Positions 31,311 through 36,266 of a stretch of 36,266 nt of DNA are shown piece after piece. The notes under the pieces were generated by a model, which saw nothing but the letters and a program-made list of their open reading frames with translations, searched no databases and was not told the origin of the DNA. The stretch's first letter is position 1; every line of letters begins with the position of its first letter. The position numbers and the translations under genes were made by a program. Source of the DNA: JBCBKP01 sp038746265 (GTDB lineage Bacteria > Planctomycetota > Phycisphaerae > Phycisphaerales > UBA1924); assembly GCA_038746265.1 (NCBI GenBank), contig JBCDKU010000018.1:1-36266 (forward strand), read 5' to 3'.

Positions 31311-34147
31311 GCCGCCGCCCGGATCGACAACCGATCCCGCGTCCCGCGCCGCCGCCGGCATCGGTCGATCCGGTGACGCGGTTCCTCGGCGCGGACACCG
31401 CCGACGGTGGGCCGCGCGGGCTGCTCGGGTTGAGTCGCGAGACGGCGCTCGGGCAGGCCGAGATCGAGATCGCGCTCGATGCGCAATTGCGGCGGATTGA
31501 GGAGTCGCCGGGCAGGCTGACGCCCGCGGCAGACGAGGTCCGCATGGCGCTGTTCGCTGCGGCCGCGCAGCTGTTGAGCGGCGAGCCCGAGCCTGAACCG
31601 GTGACGTCGGCTGCTGCGCCGCGCACAGCGCCGACGCGGATATCCGAACCCAGGCAAAGTCCGGCGGAACTCGCGTGGCTCGGGCCCGCGGTGCGTGCTT
31701 CGGTCGCGTCGAGCGGCGGCTGGAACCGCACCGCGATGCGGAGGCTCGCGTCGATCGCGATCTCGCGCGGTGTGGACCCGAGTCTGCTCGCCGCGATGCT
31801 CTCGGTCTCGGGGCAGGCGCACGGAACGGATGTTCTCGAGCAGCCCGAGCAACCCGCGCCGGAAGAAGTCACGCGTCCGAGCGCGGCGGCGACAGCGACC
31901 GAGCCGAAGACCGAGCCCCGTCCTGTCAACACGGCGCCGGTCGAGCGCGATTCATCGGGCGCGATCATCCTCGGCCTCGTGCTCGGAGGCGTGCTGCTGA
32001 TCTCGGTGATGGGAGGCGTCGGCGCGTGGATCATCAGCTCGACGAGTAAGCCCGCGGCGCCGGCCGTCGCGGCCGTTGAGCCCGACCCGGACGTTGATGA
32101 TGAAGTTGTTACCGATGCCGGTGCGACGCCGGTCGATGAAGTTGACGCAGCGGCCGAGATGGACATCGCGCCGCGGTCACCCGCGCGGGACCTCATGCAG
32201 GCCGAGGCGATGCAGGCCGAGCTCGCGGCCGCGGTTCGTGGGCTCGAGTTCGGCCCCGAAGAAGCGATCGCGCGATTCGAGGCGGCCATCAATGCGCTCG
32301 GGCAGCTGTGGGTCACGCTCTCGATCGATGACCGTCGCCGCGCGTCGGCGTCGGTCGTGTCGTTTGTCTACAGGGCGTCGTCGACGCCCAAGCTGGCGCT
32401 CCGCGCGATCGATCTTGTTGGGCGCGCGTCGTCGCGATGGGTGTCGTCGTCGCCCGAGGTCACCGACGACGCGGTCCGCGCGGGTGTGTGGTCGGGCGGG
32501 ATGATCGCGCGGCTCGCGCAGGAACGCGATCTGCCCGCGACGCTCGTCACCGCGATCGATACGGCCGCGTCGGTCGATTCCTCCGGACGCGGCGCGTCGT
32601 TTGAGACCGGGGCACTCGCCGCGGCGCGGCGGATGCCCTCGGTCATGGCAAGCCGCGGCGCGAACGCGACGGCCTGGGAAGCGTGGGTCAACGCGCTGGG
32701 CTCGGCGGTCGGGTCATCGGAGGACGTGCGGCTCGGCGTGCTGCAGCGCGCGGCCGAGACGCTCATGCTCGTGCGCGAGCCGCGGCCCGGTTCGCGTGCC
32801 GAGGGGCTGGGCGTGGTGATCGCGCGGATGGACTGGCGCGCCGAGAACACGCGGCGGTGGGTGCTCACGGTTCTCGCGAGCCCGGTGTTCGATGGCGAGG
32901 CTGTCCGCGAACTGACGGGCGCGATCGTGCACCGATCATCAGCGGCGGGCGTTGACACGACATTCGTCTTCAACCGTGTCGGCGACGAACGCCGCCGGCG
33001 TGCGCTGCGCGGCCGCTTCGCGGAGCTATGGGGGATCGAGGCGGACCGCGAACGGCTTGAGGTCGTCACGGGATTGAGCAGCGTGCTCGATTCAATCAAG
33101 CCAGGCGAGGACTCGGTTGAGGCGCTCGCAAACGCCGTGATCGCGGCCCGCGGTTCGGCGGCCGCGGCGATGGCGTGGCGCGGCCGCGAGTCCGATGCGC
33201 TGCTCACGATCGAGCTCGCGCGCGACCCCGTGGACGCGGTGCTCGCCGAGGGGCGCCGGCGCGCTTCGGGGCCCGTGCCGAGCGGGGCCGTCGGCAACGC
33301 GTCGTGGGGAGAGCGGTACCTCGGTGCGGCGCGGAACGTCGCCGCCCGTGAGGATCTGCTCTTCGAACTCTCACGGCGCCGCGGCGTGGTCTCGACGGTC
33401 GATGCCGAGGTGCTGATGAGCGAAGCGCTCTTCGGCACGCCCGCGACGATCCGCGCACGGGCGTCGCAGCTCATCGAGGAGCGTGCGGAGCAGACCTCGG
33501 TCGTCAACGCGGCGCTCGAGCTCCTGCCGCGTGCGCCGACAACGCCCGAGGTGTCGGAGACGCTCGCGCGGGTCGCGGGCGTCGATCCGCTGTCGCTGCC
33601 CGATCACCGGGACCGAGCATGGCGGGCGGAGGTCCGGCGTGTGCTGGTCGAGCGGCTGATCGAGCTGCTCGCGGCGGGCGGGCCGTACGGCGCGGTGGAT
33701 CCGCTCGCGGACATGCTCGCCGACGCGTACGCGCGGGCCTCGGGTGTCGGGATGAGCACCGGCGCAAGCGCGGACGATGCGATCTCGACCGATCTCACGC
33801 GGCTCGCGGTCGCGGTCAGGCGGCGGTGGACGGACGCGAGCGCGGTCGTGCCGGGCGTGGTGCCGGCGCGGCTCGAGGCCGATCGCATCGAGGGCCGACG
33901 ATTCGGCCGCGCGGAGCTGGCGCGTGGACTGGCGCAGGAGTTCGCGGTCGAGCAGCTCGCGCTCTTCGAGACAGCGCTCGCGGTGCTGCACGCCGAGGTT
34001 CCGGTGGCCGTGGACAAGCTCGAAGAGATCGAGCGGGCGGTCTCGACACGGCGGCGTTCAGCGACACACGTGCTCGAGCAGATCTCAGTCGTTGAAGTCG
34101 GGATTCTCAGGCTCTGGATCGTGCGGCTGGAGGCGCTCTCGGGATGA
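31307..34147 (+). CDS. Large single-pass membrane protein, unknown function
   Basis: The 946-residue product has a Pro/Arg-rich N-terminal region of about 217 residues, one membrane helix at about 218-245 (AIILGLVLGGVLLISVMGG), an acidic linker (VEPDPDVDDEVVTDAG) and about 650 residues of Ala/Arg-rich helices. The basic N-terminus and acidic linker after the helix predict inside-to-outside topology with the large domain in the periplasm. No known domain was recognised. The frame stays open upstream to 30689 inside the preceding gene, but the ATGA overlap at 31307 and normal composition set the start. Its stop overlaps the next gene by ATGA. Confidence 0.75.
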   Translation: MSRRPDRQPIPRPAPPPASVDPVTRFLGADTADGGPRGLLGLSRETALGQAEIEIALDAQLRRIEESPGRLTPAADEVRMALFAAAAQLLSGEPEPEPVTSAAAPRTAPTRISEPRQSPAELAWLGPAVRASVASSGGWNRTAMRRLASIAISRGVDPSLLAAMLSVSGQAHGTDVLEQPEQPAPEEVTRPSAAATATEPKTEPRPVNTAPVERDSSGAIILGLVLGGVLLISVMGGVGAWIISSTSKPAAPAVAAVEPDPDVDDEVVTDAGATPVDEVDAAAEMDIAPRSPARDLMQAEAMQAELAAAVRGLEFGPEEAIARFEAAINALGQLWVTLSIDDRRRASASVVSFVYRASSTPKLALRAIDLVGRASSRWVSSSPEVTDDAVRAGVWSGGMIARLAQERDLPATLVTAIDTAASVDSSGRGASFETGALAAARRMPSVMASRGANATAWEAWVNALGSAVGSSEDVRLGVLQRAAETLMLVREPRPGSRAEGLGVVIARMDWRAENTRRWVLTVLASPVFDGEAVRELTGAIVHRSSAAGVDTTFVFNRVGDERRRRALRGRFAELWGIEADRERLEVVTGLSSVLDSIKPGEDSVEALANAVIAARGSAAAAMAWRGRESDALLTIELARDPVDAVLAEGRRRASGPVPSGAVGNASWGERYLGAARNVAAREDLLFELSRRRGVVSTVDAEVLMSEALFGTPATIRARASQLIEERAEQTSVVNAALELLPRAPTTPEVSETLARVAGVDPLSLPDHRDRAWRAEVRRVLVERLIELLAAGGPYGAVDPLADMLADAYARASGVGMSTGASADDAISTDLTRLAVAVRRRWTDASAVVPGVVPARLEADRIEGRRFGRAELARGLAQEFAVEQLALFETALAVLHAEVPVAVDKLEEIERAVSTRRRSATHVLEQISVVEVGILRLWIVRLEALSG

Positions 34148-35073
34148 GACTGTTCATTGCTTTCGTATTGATGCTCGGCGCGACAGTCGCATTCGCGCAG
34201 GAGGAAGATCCGGGTCGTCCCTCGCGCGACCCGGAGGCGGTGATCGCGCTGTCGAACCGGTGGCCCGAACTGCCGGGGCGGCTTGCACGGCTGCTGCCGT
34301 CTGAGCCCGCGGGCTACTTCGAGCTCGGCGAGGAAGTCGCCGCCGAAGCCTCGGACGACAGCGAGCGCGACCTTGCGCGGCATCTGTACGTCCTCGCGTT
34401 TGAGCTCGCGAGCGAAGCCGAGCCGCCGATGCGGCAGCTGCAATCGTCGGCCGCGCTCGCGATCGCGGACCTTGCGGGCGTCGATCGCGACCGCGCCTGG
34501 CTCCGCGCGATCGCGCGGTCGTTGACCGGCGCGAGCGGGCGGCGGGACTGGTCGCTCGCGTCGGAGCTTGAGCGGCCGAGCGCGTCGGTCAACGCGGCGC
34601 GTGTGCTGGGCCTGCTCCGCGCGGGCGACGGACGCAACGTGCAGCGGCTGCTCGCCGACCGCGACGTCACGGACCTGCTGCAGCGGTACAGCGGGCTGAT
34701 TTACGCCTCCGGACCGACGAACCTGCTCCCGCGGCTCGAGACCGAGGCGCGGCAGTGGCCCGATCGCACGTGCCGCGGTCGCCGGTACATCACCGTGCGC
34801 GAGAACGACCAGACGCGCGTCGAGCTGTGCCCCGTGTGCGGCGGGAGCCCGGGCTGGGCACCGGACGACGAGCTGTTCATGGGTACGCTGCGGTTCGAGG
34901 CCGAGCTGCTCCGCGGCGTGCACCGCAGCTGGGCCGCGCAGCTTTCTGTGGACCGCGGTGCGGTGCTGCGTGACCCCGAGCCGCGCGAGCTGGCGCGGAC
35001 GCTCGGGTTCGATACCTCTAGGCGGTTCTGGACCGCGGCAGGCTGGGCCGAGGTCGCGCCGCCGGGCCGGTAA
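34144..35073 (+). CDS. Exported protein with a single CPxCGG motif, unknown function
   Basis: The 309-residue product has a signal peptide (MRLFIAFVLMLGATVAFA|Q, residues 1-18), a helical N-terminal part (DLARHLYVLAFELASEAEPPMRQL), and a C-terminal part with CRGRRY and then CPVCGGSPG, which together could form one zinc or disulfide site outside the cytoplasm. This is the last gene of the overlapping eight-gene run. It has no recognised enzyme motif. A 66-base gap separates it from the MetG-beta-like gene, which has its own ribosome binding site. Confidence 0.72.
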   Translation: MRLFIAFVLMLGATVAFAQEEDPGRPSRDPEAVIALSNRWPELPGRLARLLPSEPAGYFELGEEVAAEASDDSERDLARHLYVLAFELASEAEPPMRQLQSSAALAIADLAGVDRDRAWLRAIARSLTGASGRRDWSLASELERPSASVNAARVLGLLRAGDGRNVQRLLADRDVTDLLQRYSGLIYASGPTNLLPRLETEARQWPDRTCRGRRYITVRENDQTRVELCPVCGGSPGWAPDDELFMGTLRFEAELLRGVHRSWAAQLSVDRGAVLRDPEPRELARTLGFDTSRRFWTAAGWAEVAPPGR

Positions 35074-35139
35074 CGCGCGGCCCTACACTCGCGCGTCCGA
35101 TCGAAACCCGCGCCGCCACCGCAGAAGGGGGATCCCGCG

Positions 35140-35505
35140 ATGTCCGAAGCAGAGCCCAAGCCGCAGATCACGTTCGATGACTTCGCGAAGGTGGACCTCC
35201 GCGTGGCGAAGATCGTCGAGGCCGAGGAGCACCCCAACGCCGATCGCCTGCTCAAGCTCCAGCTCGACGACGGCTCGGGTGAGCCCCGCCAGATCTGCGC
35301 GGGCGTGAAGGGCTACTACGAGCCGAGCGAACTTGTCGGCAGGCACATCGTGATCGTGGCGAACCTCGCGCCGCGGACGATCCGGGGCGAGGAGTCCCGC
35401 GGCATGCTGCTCGCCGCCAGCGACGGCGAGAAGGGCGCGGGCGAGCGGAACGTGGTGCTGCTGACGCCTATGGGTGAGATCGGCGCGGGGTCGGTGGTGA
35501 GCTGA
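35140..35505 (+). CDS. Free-standing tRNA-binding OB-fold protein (methionyl-tRNA synthetase beta-like)
   Basis: The 121-residue product matches the tRNA-binding domain found at the C-terminus of MetG and alone in Trbp111 and CsaA: ITFDDFAKVDLRVAKIVEAEEHPNADRLLKLQLDDG, then RQICAGVKGYYEPSELVGRHIVIVANLAPRTIRGEESRGMLLAAS. It would bind tRNA as a dimer, supporting methionyl-tRNA synthetase in trans when that enzyme lacks the domain. A strong site (AGAAGGGGG) precedes the ATG at 35140. It is convergent with the aldehyde dehydrogenase gene, with a hairpin between. Confidence 0.92.
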   Translation: MSEAEPKPQITFDDFAKVDLRVAKIVEAEEHPNADRLLKLQLDDGSGEPRQICAGVKGYYEPSELVGRHIVIVANLAPRTIRGEESRGMLLAASDGEKGAGERNVVLLTPMGEIGAGSVVS

Positions 35506-35513
35506 GGGGGCGG

Positions 35514-35583
35514 GGCATTGGGCATTCGGCGATCGGCATTCGCAGCCGCGTTCACGAATGCCGGATGCCCAGTGCCGAATGCC
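35514..35583. repeat. Dispersed GGCATTCG hairpin element, copy 3
   Basis: The left arm 35514-35542 and right arm 35555-35583 are both 29 bases and pair with few mismatches around a 12-base loop. Both arms are built of the same GGCATTCG-like units as copies 1 and 2. It fills the gap between two convergent genes, a place where a hairpin could stop transcription from both sides; there is no T-run. Confidence 0.88.
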
Positions 35584-35590
35584 GCTGCCC

Positions 35591-36266
35591 TCAAAGCTTC
35601 CAGCTCACAAACTTCGTCTCGGTGTACTCATCAAGGACATACCTGCCGCCCTCGCGGCCGATGCCGGACTGCTTGTAGCCACCGAACGGTGCCTGCGCCG
35701 TGGACGGCACGCCGTCGTTCGCGCCGACGATGCCGTATTCGAGTGCCTCGGCGACGCGCATCAGACGTGAAGCGTTGGTCGTGAAGTAGTACGCGGCGAG
35801 GCCATAACTCGTGTCGTTCGCGGCCGTGATCGCCTCGTCCTCGGTCTCGAAGCGGATCAGCGGCGCGACCGGGCCGAAGGTCTCTTCCTGCGTGCACATC
35901 ATGTCGTGCGTGACGTTCTCGAGCAGCGTCGGTGCGTAGAAGCGGTCCGCGAGCCCGTCGAGCTTCACGCGCTCGCCGCCGACACGAACGGTCGCACCCT
36001 TGCTTGTCGCATCCGCGACGTGCGCCTCGACCTTCTCGATGCCGGCATCGTTGATGAGCGGGCCAAGCTTCACGCCCTCGTCGAGACCGTTGCCCACCTT
36101 CATCTTCGCGAGCTCGGCCGCGAAGCGATCGGCGAAGGCGTCGTAGATCCCCGACTGCACATAGAAGCGGTTCGCGCAGATGCACGTCTGGCCCATGTTG
36201 CGGATCTTGCACGCGATCGCGGCGGGGATCGCGACATCGAGGTCGGCGTCATCGAAGACGATCAGC
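35591..36266 (-). CDS. gabD: NAD(P)-dependent succinate-semialdehyde dehydrogenase, partial (C-terminal part)
   Basis: About 225 residues are visible; the N-terminus lies beyond the right edge. The catalytic cysteine is in GQTCICANR, followed by EETFGPVAPLIRFETEDEAI, NDTSYGLAAYYFT and APFGGYKQSGIGREGGRYVLDEYTETKFVSW. The GQTCxCANR form with two nearby cysteines is typical of GabD-type enzymes, which oxidise succinate semialdehyde to succinate; glutarate semialdehyde is an alternative substrate. The general-base Glu and the coenzyme domain are outside the window. The stop is TGA at 35591. Confidence 0.88.
   Translation of the reverse strand, partial: LIVFDDADLDVAIPAAIACKIRNMGQTCICANRFYVQSGIYDAFADRFAAELAKMKVGNGLDEGVKLGPLINDAGIEKVEAHVADATSKGATVRVGGERVKLDGLADRFYAPTLLENVTHDMMCTQEETFGPVAPLIRFETEDEAITAANDTSYGLAAYYFTTNASRLMRVAEALEYGIVGANDGVPSTAQAPFGGYKQSGIGREGGRYVLDEYTETKFVSWKL

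Overview
The window is a dense, GC-rich bacterial chromosome segment with no phage, plasmid or insertion-sequence genes. Several traits point to a planctomycete, most likely of the Phycisphaerae: a pseudopilin with the N-terminus GFTLIELLVVIAIIALL, membrane proteins with a CxxCGYxLxGL...CPECG zinc ribbon, a secreted phosphoesterase ending in two dockerin-like ADVAxPFG repeats, a large secreted DUF4139 protein, and a vWA/ExbB/ExbD operon. The lineage is an inference from sequence style, not from a marker-gene tree.

Layout. 1-262 is a giant inverted repeat with 116-bp perfect arms that runs off the left edge and carries the end of a four-helix-bundle gene; it may be a foldback artefact. 293-6805 is a co-directional block: groEL interrupted by an in-frame TAG, dnaJ, grpE, a FmdB-type zinc ribbon gene, acpS, an AMP-forming acyl ligase and a small transaldolase. 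7070-13452 holds a secreted 5'-nucleotidase-like protein, a RidA-family gene (minus), a pseudopilin gene and a secreted DUF4139 protein (minus), with good terminators between. 13594-22176 holds a YdiJ-type D-2-hydroxyglutarate dehydrogenase, two zinc-ribbon membrane proteins, a CDGSH protein and a MoxR ATPase (both minus), a minimal zincin metallopeptidase, signal peptide peptidase SppA and a small unknown gene. 22243-24632 (minus) holds pyrH, frr and an unknown gene without a clear start.

24765-35073 is the most striking part: eight genes, each overlapping the next by 1 to 23 bases. They encode a membrane-anchored vWA protein, a secreted helical protein, an ExbB/TolQ channel, two different ExbD/TolR proteins, a very large secreted helical-repeat protein, a 946-residue single-pass membrane protein and a small secreted protein. 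I read this as a proton-motive-force-driven envelope machine in which the vWA protein stands where TonB or TolA would. The window ends with a free-standing tRNA-binding OB-fold protein (MetG beta-like) and, convergent to it, a partial succinate-semialdehyde dehydrogenase gene.

Three intergenic gaps (groEL/dnaJ, pyrH/frr, metG-beta/gabD) each hold a copy of the same hairpin element made of repeated GGCATTCG units. No tRNA, rRNA, CRISPR array or origin was recognised.
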